In this document: positions 34,181 to 41,200 of the stretch, in pieces
Numbering within the stretch: position 1 is the first letter of the stretch
Layout: each line of letters begins with the position of its first letter
Assembly: GCA_017445925.1 (NCBI GenBank)
Contig: JAFSRW010000064.1
Span: 1-64,000 of the forward strand
Length of the DNA: 64,000 bases
Reading direction: 5' to 3'
Origin: Bacteroidaceae bacterium
Lineage (GTDB): Bacteria; Bacteroidota; Bacteroidia; Bacteroidales; Bacteroidaceae
Position numbers and translations under genes: made by a program
The notes under the pieces: generated by a model
The model's input: only the letters and a program-made list of their open reading frames with translations
The model's database searches: none
Told to the model about the DNA's origin: nothing

Positions 34181-34906
34181 ATGAAAAAGAAATTAAAGAT
34201 TTACACCGCTCTGCTGGTTGTAGTACTGATTGTATTTGGTGTGCCTTTTTATGTTCATTATGATGAGGCAATAATAAGCGATGCTAAACTGGAACTCGTG
34301 GAAAATGAGAATGATACGGTGAGCAAAGGAGTAAGAACTGAGTATTGGCAGAATATGGGATACGGCGCTGAATTAAAGAAAGGAGAAGGTGGTGGCAAAG
34401 AGAAAATGGTAGGTATCGACGTTTTGGTTAAGCCTAAAGGTCCGGCACAGAGGACACTACTCTCTACCTCCGAAAACCAGACCTATAAGATAGAAATGCA
34501 AAAAGTTCGACTGGTGGCCCCCATTTCCAAGTCGCCATTAGGCAAATACGCAGGAATCTTAGGTGCCTCATTGGCTGTTGCAGCATTTATCGTATGGATA
34601 TGGGTATTTATCCTGGCTTTTAAACTTATCATTAAAATCCGCAAGGGTGAAGTCTTTGTAACACAAGTCTCGCGTTATCTGGAGATAACTGGTTTTCTGC
34701 TTACTAGCCTTTATCTGTACAATTGGATAACATCATACGCCATCACGCAGTATTACATCAATACCATAGAACTGGGTGACTATTATATCATATACAGAAA
34801 CGAGTGCAACGTTATGTACCTCATTACAGGTCTGGCCCTGATGATTATCTCGCAAATCATACTGATGGGTAAGGATTTGAAGGAGGAACAGGATTTGACC
34901 ATCTGA
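34181..34906 (+). CDS. DUF2975 family membrane protein (second paralogue, with extracytoplasmic domain)
   Basis: The protein has 241 residues: one N-terminal membrane segment (IYTALLVVVLIVFGVPFYV), an extracytoplasmic region of about 100 residues, then three membrane segments and the tail LKEEQDLTI. The loop KLIIKIRKGEVFVTQVSRYLEITG aligns with that of the first paralogue. The extra domain may sense a ligand outside the membrane. Unusually for this genome a Shine-Dalgarno-like AAAGGAGAAAAGG lies just ahead of the ATG, perhaps supporting translation within the operon. A palindromic element follows the stop. Confidence 0.78.
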   Translation: MKKKLKIYTALLVVVLIVFGVPFYVHYDEAIISDAKLELVENENDTVSKGVRTEYWQNMGYGAELKKGEGGGKEKMVGIDVLVKPKGPAQRTLLSTSENQTYKIEMQKVRLVAPISKSPLGKYAGILGASLAVAAFIVWIWVFILAFKLIIKIRKGEVFVTQVSRYLEITGFLLTSLYLYNWITSYAITQYYINTIELGDYYIIYRNECNVMYLITGLALMIISQIILMGKDLKEEQDLTI

Positions 34907-34913
34907 AAAAAAG

Positions 34914-34952
34914 CCTCACCCCTAACCCCTCTCCCGTGGGCGAGGGGAACTT
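34914..34952. repeat. Palindromic GC-rich element, subtype with CTCCCGTGGGCGAGGGGAAC
   Basis: CCTCACCCCTAACCCCT followed by CTCCCGTGGGCGAGGGGAAC and TTAA. It is almost identical to 35975-36016 and clearly related to the in-gene copy at 38674-38714. Confidence 0.8.
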
Positions 34953-34981
34953 AATATATAAACAATAATAATTATCGCGTT

Positions 34982-35692
34982 ATGAAAAATAAATTGAAGA
35001 TTTACAGCATTTTGTTAGCTGTTGCTTTTCTGGCAGAATTACTTGATATAAATTCCTTGTTGGAACATAAGACTGTTATTTACGAAGATACGGGAAAAGA
35101 AGAGAAAGCACTGACTATTGGGCCTTTACCCAAGGAATGCACAGCAAGAACCATAAAAGCAGTGGATGGCATGTTGGCCTTGATGAAACCATATCGCCCA
35201 TTTGAAGTTAATGTAAAATCATGCCGTTTTGGACGGGAGAAGTATTTGGGGTATAATGCGGGCGAGAAATCTTGCGTTATGCATATTAAAAAAGCAGAGG
35301 TTATGATTCCTACTGAGCGTGAATATGTGCCAACCCTTTATTATATTCAAATAATTAATATTATATTACTAGGGGTATTTGCTCTCTTTATTATTGTCAT
35401 AGGTTGGAATTTGATTGTTTCTGTTTACAAAGGAGAAGTCTTTGTGGCCAATGTCGCCCGTCAGGTGGAATTAGTTGGCGGTTTGATTTGTGGTATGAGT
35501 TTGGTAAACATTACATATGGCTATATATCATCAATTATACTAAAAAAACTGATAGATTTGTCATACCTTAATATCAGTTGGGATTATGGCAATAATGGTA
35601 TTTATCTTATTCTCGGCCTTACGCTAATGGTTTTTTCTCAGATTATCCTAAGGGGCAAGGAGTTGCAGGAGGAACAGGAACTGACCATTTAG
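34982..35692 (+). CDS. DUF2975 family membrane protein (third paralogue)
   Basis: The 236-residue protein has the same plan as the second paralogue: an N-terminal hydrophobic segment (IYSILLAVAFLAELL), an extracytoplasmic region to about residue 115, three membrane segments and the tail LQEEQELTI. The shared loop reads NLIVSVYKGEVFVANVARQVELVG. The N-terminal sequences MKKKLKIYTALL (second gene) and MKNKLKIYSILL (this one) show a recent duplication. The extracytoplasmic domains have diverged far more than the membrane parts, as expected if each senses something different. A palindromic element begins at its stop codon. Confidence 0.78.
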   Translation: MKNKLKIYSILLAVAFLAELLDINSLLEHKTVIYEDTGKEEKALTIGPLPKECTARTIKAVDGMLALMKPYRPFEVNVKSCRFGREKYLGYNAGEKSCVMHIKKAEVMIPTEREYVPTLYYIQIINIILLGVFALFIIVIGWNLIVSVYKGEVFVANVARQVELVGGLICGMSLVNITYGYISSIILKKLIDLSYLNISWDYGNNGIYLILGLTLMVFSQIILRGKELQEEQELTI

Positions 35693-35722
35693 GCCCCCTC
35701 CCCGCTCCCCCTTGGGGGAGTG
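35692..35722. repeat. Palindromic GC-rich element after the third DUF2975 gene
   Basis: GGCCCCCTCCCCGCTCCCCC then TTGGGGGAGTG. It matches the pair at 38964-38993 and 39048-39080 and starts on the last base of the TAG stop codon. Confidence 0.8.
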
Positions 35723-35726
35723 TATA

Positions 35727-35757
35727 AAATGGTAAATGGTAAATCTTTAAATGGTGA
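35727..35757. repeat. Tandem repeat, unit AAATGGT x4 (one unit longer)
   Basis: AAATGGT, AAATGGT, AAATCTTT, AAATGGT, lying between the palindromic element and the regulator gene start. Confidence 0.65.
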
Positions 35758-35765
35758 ATGACGTT

Positions 35766-35972
35766 ATGAGTATAGTAGTTAATGTAGATGTGATGATGGC
35801 CAAAAGGAAAATGTCGTCACAGGAACTGGCGGAGAAGATTGGCATTACGGCCGCTAATCTCTCCATACTGAAAACGGGAAAGGCCAAGGCAATCCGCTTC
35901 TCCACACTGGAGGCTATCTGCCAAGCCTTAGATTGTCAACCCGGTGATATATTGGAGTACAGGGAGGAGTAA
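35766..35972 (+). CDS. Small XRE/Cro-CI helix-turn-helix regulator (YozG-like)
   Basis: The 68 residues MSIVVNVDVMMAKRKMSSQE onward form one helix-turn-helix domain; KIGITAANLSILKTGKAKAI is the recognition part and CQALDCQPGDILEY the closing helix. This subtype is regularly the partner of DUF2975 membrane proteins. The ATG at 35766 is chosen because relatives start at this point; an ATG at 35751 lies inside the tandem repeat. It probably regulates its own operon, with the membrane proteins setting its activity. A palindromic element follows the stop. Confidence 0.85.
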   Translation: MSIVVNVDVMMAKRKMSSQELAEKIGITAANLSILKTGKAKAIRFSTLEAICQALDCQPGDILEYREE

Positions 35973-35974
35973 CC

Positions 35975-36016
35975 GGCCTCTCCCCAAACCCCTCTCCCGT
36001 GGGCGAGGGGAACTTA
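35975..36016. repeat. Palindromic GC-rich element between the XRE regulator and TlpA-like genes
   Basis: GGCCTCTCCCCAAACCCCT, CTCCCGTGGGCGAGGGGAAC, then TTAAAC. It matches the element at 34914-34952 over most of its length, including the AACTTAA tail. Confidence 0.8.
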
Positions 36017-36047
36017 AACAATAACAATAACAAAAACTGAAATAGAA

Positions 36048-37097
36048 ATGAAAAGAGTATTTATTTTTGCGATGCTTGCTTGCTGCGCTATAGCAGGATG
36101 GGCACAAGAGAACAACTACACCATTAAGGCTGACATTACGGGTATGGTTGAACAGATGGCAAAGCATAACGTCGTCATCGACACCTTCTATCTGGCCGAA
36201 TACGCCACTAAAAAGCCGATTACGGAGAGGTTTGCCCTGAAAGATAATAAAATTGAACTTAGCGGAAAGGTGGAAAAGCCCCAGCTGGCTGCGCTGATGT
36301 TGGAGATGAGGATTACTGGTGGGGTTCGCACCAATCACATTCCTTTTATTCTGGAAAGTGGCAATATCACGATTAAGATGGAAGACGAATCAATTGAAGT
36401 TGAAGGTACTGCCCTGAACGATTCTCTGTTTAGTGCTACCCGAGAGTATAGAAAAGCCATGCAGGAAGGTGATATAGACAAGGCTGGTACATTCATCAAG
36501 AACTACATCTTACGACACCGAAGCGACCTGACTGCCGTACTGATGCTGACGGCGATGAGGCATCAATCGGAGAAAGACGCTAAGGAAGTGCTTGGGATTA
36601 TTGGACAATGCGACGAGGCCGTTCAGCAGCACCCAATCATCGTTCAGCTTGCTGAAAGAATTAACACTCTGCTTAATCGTCCTAAAGAGGGTGATATGTT
36701 CAAGGACTTTTCTGTAGAGTACGATGGCAAGACCACTCGCCTGAGTGACTATGTAGGCAAGGGAAAGTATGTGCTGGTTGACTTCTGGGCTTCGTGGTGC
36801 GGCCCCTGCCGAGCAGAGATTCCCAACCTTATCAAGGCCTATGAACAGTACAAGGACAAGGGCTTTATGGTTCTGGGTGTAGCTGTAAACGATAAACCCG
36901 AAGATACGCTGAGGGCCATCGAGAAAGATGGGATTACTTATCCGCAGATTCTCAATTCGGAAGGCATCGCTGCGTCAACTTACGGATTCAACGCTATTCC
37001 CTACATCGTACTCTTTGGTCCCGATGGTACCATCCTTTCCTGCGAGCTCCGAGGTGATGCTATCAAAGCTAAGTTAGCAGAAATCTTCGGAGAATAA
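36048..37097 (+). CDS. TlpA-like thioredoxin with N-terminal DUF4369-type domain
   Basis: A signal peptide (FIFAMLACCAIAGWAQ) precedes a DUF4369-like beta domain (residues about 20-120) with VVIDTFYLAEYATKKP and IPFILESGNITIKME. A helical linker leads to the thioredoxin domain (about 215-349) with the redox motif VLVDFWASWCGPCRAEIPNL and a cis-Pro in NAIPYIVLFG. In Bacteroidota such proteins act in the periplasm in disulfide reduction, often linked to haem or metal stress. A terminator hairpin follows. The convergent BlaR1-like gene also carries a DUF4369-like region. Confidence 0.88.
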   Translation: MKRVFIFAMLACCAIAGWAQENNYTIKADITGMVEQMAKHNVVIDTFYLAEYATKKPITERFALKDNKIELSGKVEKPQLAALMLEMRITGGVRTNHIPFILESGNITIKMEDESIEVEGTALNDSLFSATREYRKAMQEGDIDKAGTFIKNYILRHRSDLTAVLMLTAMRHQSEKDAKEVLGIIGQCDEAVQQHPIIVQLAERINTLLNRPKEGDMFKDFSVEYDGKTTRLSDYVGKGKYVLVDFWASWCGPCRAEIPNLIKAYEQYKDKGFMVLGVAVNDKPEDTLRAIEKDGITYPQILNSEGIAASTYGFNAIPYIVLFGPDGTILSCELRGDAIKAKLAEIFGE

Positions 37098-37123
37098 TTG
37101 AACTAAAAACAAAAACAAAAAAA

Positions 37124-37152
37124 ACAGCCCAGGGAGATTTCCTTTGGGCTGT
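37124..37152. terminator. Bidirectional terminator between the TlpA-like and BlaR1-like genes
   Basis: ACAGCCC and GGGCTGT pair across a 15-base loop, with an A-tract before (about 37106-37124) and a T-rich stretch after, so it could stop transcription from both sides. Confidence 0.75.
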
Positions 37153-37169
37153 TTGTTTACGTATTGGGC

Positions 37170-38960
37170 TTACTCCTTGTGTATAACCGAGTAGTTGATT
37201 TTCAGCAGGTTGTTCTTACGGCAAGCTTCCTTGACCACATGTTCCATGTTGGGTAATTCCTTTTCGGAGTGGATGTTGATGATTGTCGGCTCGTATTTAT
37301 ATTTGCTGAGCATCTGCATCAGTTCTTTAGGATTAACGAGTTTATACCCATGCTCGCCTTTATTGCGAATAAATAGTTTTTCATCGTCAGTAATATGAAT
37401 GTGAACCTCGTTTTTCCATTCTTCTTCCATATCTCTAACTTGTGATCGCCTATAATTGATGTAGTTTTTGAAGCGACCTTCCTGAATGCCATCGGCAATG
37501 GATAAATCCCATGCGGCTTTCCCATCTGCAATTCCTGCCACCAGCCACATATACTGGTACATGATGCAGCCTTCCTCGTTCTTATGCTTGCGGTTATAGT
37601 CGGCTATTGCAGCATAATAAGCCTTATCGCCTGCGCCTTGCAGGTCTATCGCTTTCTGCCTTTCCTTCAAATAGAACTCCTTGAATGCTGCCCAGTCGCG
37701 ATAGAATTTACTGCCGCTGACGTCGAAATCGTCGAATCTTGTACCATAGAGATTCATATTGCAGGTCTCGCCAGGCACGAAGAATATTTCCTGAAACTGG
37801 TCTCCTAATGTGCCGTCTTTAAGGACAGCTTTCAGCATTCCGGAATAGGCTTGATCTAACTCTCTGCTAAACTCGAACTTTCCGTCCTTTACATATATAG
37901 TATCTATTGGGTCGGGATGAACGTTGTCGCTATAATCCCATATATAGACAAGATAGTGGTCAACATTCAGATTTTCTGACACCGTTCCCTTCAGCGTGAA
38001 GGTGGTTGGGGTAGATTTGACGGTCTGCTCGATGAACTCGCTGGCTGTCTGGAACTCTGAGGTGGCAAAGGCGCTGAGGGCCAGTGCAATCATGGGCAGA
38101 AGGTACAGCACTCGGCTGCGTCTGCTCCGATGGGGATTTGTCTTAAGCATCATACTGATTCTTTTTTTGGTTAGACTGTGATTAAAATTGTTTGCAAAAG
38201 TATAGGTGCTGGCGCCAACAGCCTTCTTTATTATCAATTCGGAATAGGAATGGGCGGAGATGCCCTCGCGCAGGACATAGTCGTCGGCCTCGTACTCGTG
38301 CACATCGCGCAGATAGATGCCCAGCAGGTAGGCGAAGGGATTCCACCATTGGATGGCCTCTACAAGGGTAAGCAGGATAATATCCGAGGAGTGACGGTAG
38401 AGGATGTGAGCCTTCTCGTGCAGGATAATCTCACGACCACTTTCTGTAAAATCTTTTTCGCTGATTACTATACTACGCAGCCAACAGAACGGAGCCACAT
38501 TCTCGGCGTGACAATAGATGCGTATGCCGTCTGTGTCGTCCTTCGTCCAGATGCTGCCCCTGCGTATGATACGCCCCATAGAAAGCACTTCGCGCAGACG
38601 AATGCCCAATACAGTTAATGCCCCAATAGCATACAGAATACTTACCAGATAGAACCAAGGAAAAGGTTTCTTTAAGTTCCCCTCGCCATCGAGAGCGGGA
38701 TAAGGGGCGAGGTTCTGTCCCTCAACAGGAACGCCCAGTTCCAAGAGCCCTTTCTCTAAAGTCTGTACGGCTGGCACATTGTCCATAGAGATGTAAGAGA
38801 AATTACACAACGGCAACACAAGGCTCAACACAAGAATGGCCAACAGGGTTAACCGATTGAAACGGAACATCTTTTCCCTGAAAATCAGGAATATACCAGG
38901 CACAAACAGCAATGTTAGCAGTATGGCCGACTTTATAGCGTAGATTAATATAGCAGACAT
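37170..38960 (-). CDS. BlaR1/MecR1-like M56 peptidase fused to DUF4369-like and ExbD-like domains
   Basis: The first 300 residues are a membrane M56 peptidase: four hydrophobic segments, the zinc motif HEKAH (in EIILHEKAHILYRHSSDII) and the downstream EYEADDYVL. The middle (about 310-420) resembles a DUF4369 domain (FTLKGTVSENLNVDHYLVYI, FFVPGETCNMNLYG). The last 75 residues (VHIHITDDEKLFIRNKGEHG, then PTIINIHSEKELPNMEHVV) look like the periplasmic part of ExbD/TolR. A palindromic element is in frame at about residues 82-95 (NLAPYPALDGEGNL). With the adjacent BlaI-type repressor it should form a proteolytic signalling pair; the inducer is unknown and no beta-lactamase is nearby. Confidence 0.82.
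   Translation of the reverse strand: MSAILIYAIKSAILLTLLFVPGIFLIFREKMFRFNRLTLLAILVLSLVLPLCNFSYISMDNVPAVQTLEKGLLELGVPVEGQNLAPYPALDGEGNLKKPFPWFYLVSILYAIGALTVLGIRLREVLSMGRIIRRGSIWTKDDTDGIRIYCHAENVAPFCWLRSIVISEKDFTESGREIILHEKAHILYRHSSDIILLTLVEAIQWWNPFAYLLGIYLRDVHEYEADDYVLREGISAHSYSELIIKKAVGASTYTFANNFNHSLTKKRISMMLKTNPHRSRRSRVLYLLPMIALALSAFATSEFQTASEFIEQTVKSTPTTFTLKGTVSENLNVDHYLVYIWDYSDNVHPDPIDTIYVKDGKFEFSRELDQAYSGMLKAVLKDGTLGDQFQEIFFVPGETCNMNLYGTRFDDFDVSGSKFYRDWAAFKEFYLKERQKAIDLQGAGDKAYYAAIADYNRKHKNEEGCIMYQYMWLVAGIADGKAAWDLSIADGIQEGRFKNYINYRRSQVRDMEEEWKNEVHIHITDDEKLFIRNKGEHGYKLVNPKELMQMLSKYKYEPTIINIHSEKELPNMEHVVKEACRKNNLLKINYSVIHKE
38674..38714. repeat. Palindromic element inside the BlaR1-like gene, related to 34914-34952
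   Basis: AAGTTCCCCTCGCCATCGAG, then AGCGGGATAAGGGGCGAGGTTC. Its reverse complement aligns with 34914-34952 and 35975-36016, including the GGCGAGGGGAACTT end. It encodes NLAPYPALDGEGNL just after the second membrane segment. Confidence 0.75.
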
Positions 38961-38963
38961 AAA

Positions 38964-38993
38964 AGCCCCCTCCTGCTCCCCCTTGGGGGAGTG
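38964..38993 (+). repeat. Palindromic GC-rich element between blaI-like and blaR1-like genes (left half of inverted pair)
   Basis: AGCCCCCTCCTGCTCCCCCT then TGGGGGAGTGA. It is the near reverse complement of 39048-39080. It lies 4 bp upstream of the BlaR1-like start codon and probably sits in the mRNA leader. Confidence 0.85.
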
Positions 38994-39000
38994 ATTATTG

Positions 39001-39035
39001 AGTTTAGAGTTTAGAGTCAGTATCTGAGTTTAGAG
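39001..39035. repeat. Tandem heptamer repeat, unit AGTTTAG
   Basis: AGTTTAG twice, then diverged units, between the two inverted palindromic elements. The last codons and stop of the BlaI-like gene (DSDTDSKL region) are read from it. Confidence 0.65.
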
Positions 39036-39465
39036 TTAAGTGTTCGTTCACTCCCCCAAAGGGGGAGCAGGAGGGGGCTTCCATTTCGTGCAAGAAGGCA
39101 ACAAGTTCCTCCTCCGATATTTCTTCTTCACGGATGAAGTAGCTGAGCATAGAGCGGAGGCTGCCTCCAAAGAAGGTTTTCTTGACATCGTGCATAGCCT
39201 TGCGGACATATTCGGCGCGACCAATCTTGGCAACGAAATGGTGGGTCTTCCCTTCCCCATCCTTCTTGAAGTGGTCCACAAAGCCTTTCTCGTAAAGCAT
39301 TCGCATCTCATTGGCCAATGTAGTGTAGGCTGGTTGAGGCTCAGGCAGGTGGTCGTATATCTCACGTGCTGAGACGGAGTGGTTGATGTCCCAGATGATG
39401 GACATAATATCGTACTCGGTTTTGCTGAGAATCGCCTCTCTTCTGTTCGTTGTTTTCATTTGCAT
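39004..39465 (-). CDS. BlaI/MecI/CopY-family transcriptional repressor
   Basis: The winged helix is in residues about 8-80: LSKTEYDIMSIIWDINHSVS, AREIYDHLPEPQPAYTTLAN and EMRMLYEKGFVDHFKKDGEG. The rest forms the dimerisation helices, ending EISEEELVAFLHEME. BlaI repressors bind promoters of their own operon and are cleaved when the M56 sensor is triggered. After FLHEME, the tail APSCSPFGGVNEHLTLNSDT comes from an inserted palindromic element plus a heptamer repeat, so the natural C-terminus has been replaced or lengthened. The start may be 39465 (MQMKTT) or 39459 (MKTT). A TACTTTTG box lies at 39483-39490. Confidence 0.85.
   Translation of the reverse strand: MQMKTTNRREAILSKTEYDIMSIIWDINHSVSAREIYDHLPEPQPAYTTLANEMRMLYEKGFVDHFKKDGEGKTHHFVAKIGRAEYVRKAMHDVKKTFFGGSLRSMLSYFIREEEISEEELVAFLHEMEAPSCSPFGGVNEHLTLNSDTDSKL
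39048..39080 (-). repeat. Palindromic GC-rich element in the 3' coding end of the blaI-like gene (right half of inverted pair)
   Basis: TCACTCCCCCAAAGGGGGAG then CAGGAGGGGGCTT. It pairs with 38964-38993 over about 30 bp with a 54-bp loop that holds the stop codon of the gene. It encodes APSCSPFGGV. Confidence 0.85.
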
Positions 39466-39482
39466 TTCGTTTGTTTCTGCTG

Positions 39483-39490
39483 CAAAAGTA
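39483..39490 (-). promoter_or_regulatory. -7 box TACTTTTG before the blaI-like gene
   Basis: Exact -7 box on the minus strand, 18-24 bp before the candidate start codons. The BlaI operator would be expected to overlap this point, but I do not see a clear TACA/TGTA dyad. Confidence 0.45.
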
Positions 39491-39590
39491 GAGGGGAATG
39501 GGAAGCAAATAGCAAAATAATCTCCAAAAAATGCAGGAACCTCCCAGATTTTAACCTTTATTAATAGAAATAGCGCGGGTGGCATCGTCC

Positions 39591-39626
39591 TTAACTTCTT
39601 TAACTTCCTTAACTTCTTTAACTTCT
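39591..39626. repeat. Tandem nonamer repeat, unit TTAACTTCT x4
   Basis: Four 9-bp units (one TTAACTTCC) in the spacer upstream of rpoN. Confidence 0.75.
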
Positions 39627-39650
39627 TTCAAAAAAAGTACCCATACAAAG

Positions 39651-39680
39651 TTGTTGGCTCACTTTTTCTTTGTACTTTTG
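39651..39680 (+). promoter_or_regulatory. Promoter of rpoN
   Basis: TTG at 39651-39653, 19 bp, then TACTTTTG at 39673-39680. The ATG at 39689 lies only 8 bp past the box, so the leader is at most a few bases. Confidence 0.6.
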
Positions 39681-39688
39681 CATTAGAT

Positions 39689-41173
39689 ATGACAAAAGAC
39701 AACAAACAGACGCAGAATCAGGTACAGGTACAGACCGAGCAACAGGTACAGGTACAGACGCTTTCGCCCCAGCAAGTAATGTTGGTGCGACTGACCGAAA
39801 TGCCCCTTGAAGCCCTTCAGCAACGCATTGAGAATGAGTGCCTGGAGAACCCTTGGCTGGAGAAAGCCCCCTCCGACCCCTCCCAAGGAGGGGAGTACGC
39901 AGATGATGCCCCCTCTCCTTTGGAGAGGGATGGGGAGAGGCTGGCAGATACTTACGACTATCGCTCGGAAGATGATATTCCTGATTATATGCTGCGTCCC
40001 TCATACACCAAGAATACGCCTGAGAATGTGGAGTACGGCGATACGCTATCGTTCTACGACCAATTGAAGGCGCAGATGTCGGACTTCGACCTGACGGAGC
40101 GCCAGCAGATGTTGCTGGAATACATGATAGGCGAATTGGACGGCAACGGCCTGTTGGGAAAGCCTCTGATTCAGATAGTAGATGAAGCAGAAATTTATCA
40201 AGGCATAGAGACTTCGGAAAAGGAAATGCTGGGCGTGCTGGCCATTCTGCAGCAGTTTGAACCAGCAGGCATCGGAGCCCGCTCGTTGCAGGAATGTCTT
40301 ATCCTACAGATAAAGCGCGACGAGAATAATCCTGCGCAACGCCTGATGTTGCAAGTGATGGAGAAGTATTACGACGACTTCCTGCACAAACGTTGGGAAC
40401 GCATTCAGCAGAAACTGAAACTCTCGAATATTCAGGTGGAGGAGTTGAAGCGCGAGATAAAACGACTGAACCCAAGGCCCGGCTCCTCGATGGGCGAAAG
40501 AAGTGTGGTGATAGGCCACCAGATAACGCCCGACTTTATCGTTGATACCGACGAGGACGGACACATCAGTATGCAACTGAACGTGGGCAATACTCCTGCC
40601 TTGATAATAAGCCCTGATGCCACAGAGAAGCTGGAGGCGTACGAGAAGCAGAAAGACCAGCAGTTGAGTAAGGCTATGCAAGAGGACATCCGTTTTACTC
40701 GCGAGTACGTAGAGCGCGGACAGCTCTTTATAGAAGCGTTGGCGCAACGAAGGGAAAGCATGATACGCACCATGAACGCTATCATAAAGTTGCAGCGCCC
40801 CTTCTTTCTGGAAGGCGACGATACATTGCTCAAGCCCATGAAGCTGGAGGATGTGGCTCCTCTGGCCGGCTACGACATCAGTACGGTAAGTCGTGTGTGC
40901 AACAGCAAATACGTGCAGACGCCTTTCGGCATTTACTCCCTGAAGCACTTCTTTACCCATAAGGCAGCGCAGAAGGATGATGCTGATGCAGCAACCTCGA
41001 AACAAGTGATGGCAGCCATCCAAGACCTGATAGATGCAGAAGACAAGCAGCATCCGCTAAGCGACGAGAAGTTGGCCGTTCTGCTGAAACAGAAGGGATA
41101 TGATGTAGCTCGCCGCACAATAGCCAAATATCGCGAGGCAATGAAGATTCCCATTGCAAGAATGAGGAAATAA
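39689..41173 (+). CDS. rpoN: RNA polymerase sigma-54 factor
   Basis: Sigma-54 directs RNA polymerase to -24/-12 promoters and needs AAA+ activators. Region I is the Gln-rich start (QTQNQVQVQTEQQVQVQTLS, then QQVMLVRLTEMPLEALQQRI). The core-binding region contains LEYMIGELDGNGLL and LQQFEPAGIGARSLQECLI. The HTH part has LEDVAPLAGYDISTVSRVCN and SLKHFFT. The RpoN box is ARRTIAKYRE near the C-terminus. Between regions I and II two inverted palindromic elements encode PSDPSQGGEYADDAPSPLER (about residues 58-84), inside the linker that tolerates length change. The stop overlaps the beginning of a heptamer array. Confidence 0.95.
   Translation: MTKDNKQTQNQVQVQTEQQVQVQTLSPQQVMLVRLTEMPLEALQQRIENECLENPWLEKAPSDPSQGGEYADDAPSPLERDGERLADTYDYRSEDDIPDYMLRPSYTKNTPENVEYGDTLSFYDQLKAQMSDFDLTERQQMLLEYMIGELDGNGLLGKPLIQIVDEAEIYQGIETSEKEMLGVLAILQQFEPAGIGARSLQECLILQIKRDENNPAQRLMLQVMEKYYDDFLHKRWERIQQKLKLSNIQVEELKREIKRLNPRPGSSMGERSVVIGHQITPDFIVDTDEDGHISMQLNVGNTPALIISPDATEKLEAYEKQKDQQLSKAMQEDIRFTREYVERGQLFIEALAQRRESMIRTMNAIIKLQRPFFLEGDDTLLKPMKLEDVAPLAGYDISTVSRVCNSKYVQTPFGIYSLKHFFTHKAAQKDDADAATSKQVMAAIQDLIDAEDKQHPLSDEKLAVLLKQKGYDVARRTIAKYREAMKIPIARMRK
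39864..39942. repeat. Inverted pair of palindromic elements inside rpoN
   Basis: Element one (39864-39897) is AAAGCCCCCTCCGACCCCTC with hairpin CTCCCAAGGAGGGGAG-like sequence. Element two (39907-39942) is TGCCCCCTCTCCTTTGGAGA then GGGATGGGGAGAGGCTGG. The second is roughly the reverse complement of the first, and the frame is open through both. Confidence 0.8.
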
Positions 41174-41200
41174 TGTTCAATGCTCAATGTTCAATGTTCA
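41173..41200. repeat. Tandem heptamer repeat, unit ATGTTCA x4, abutting a start codon
   Basis: ATGTTCA, ATGCTCA, ATGTTCA, ATGTTCA. It begins on the last base of the rpoN stop and the next ATG in register (41201) is the start codon of the following gene. A longer copy with the same unit order is at 41849-41883. Confidence 0.85.
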
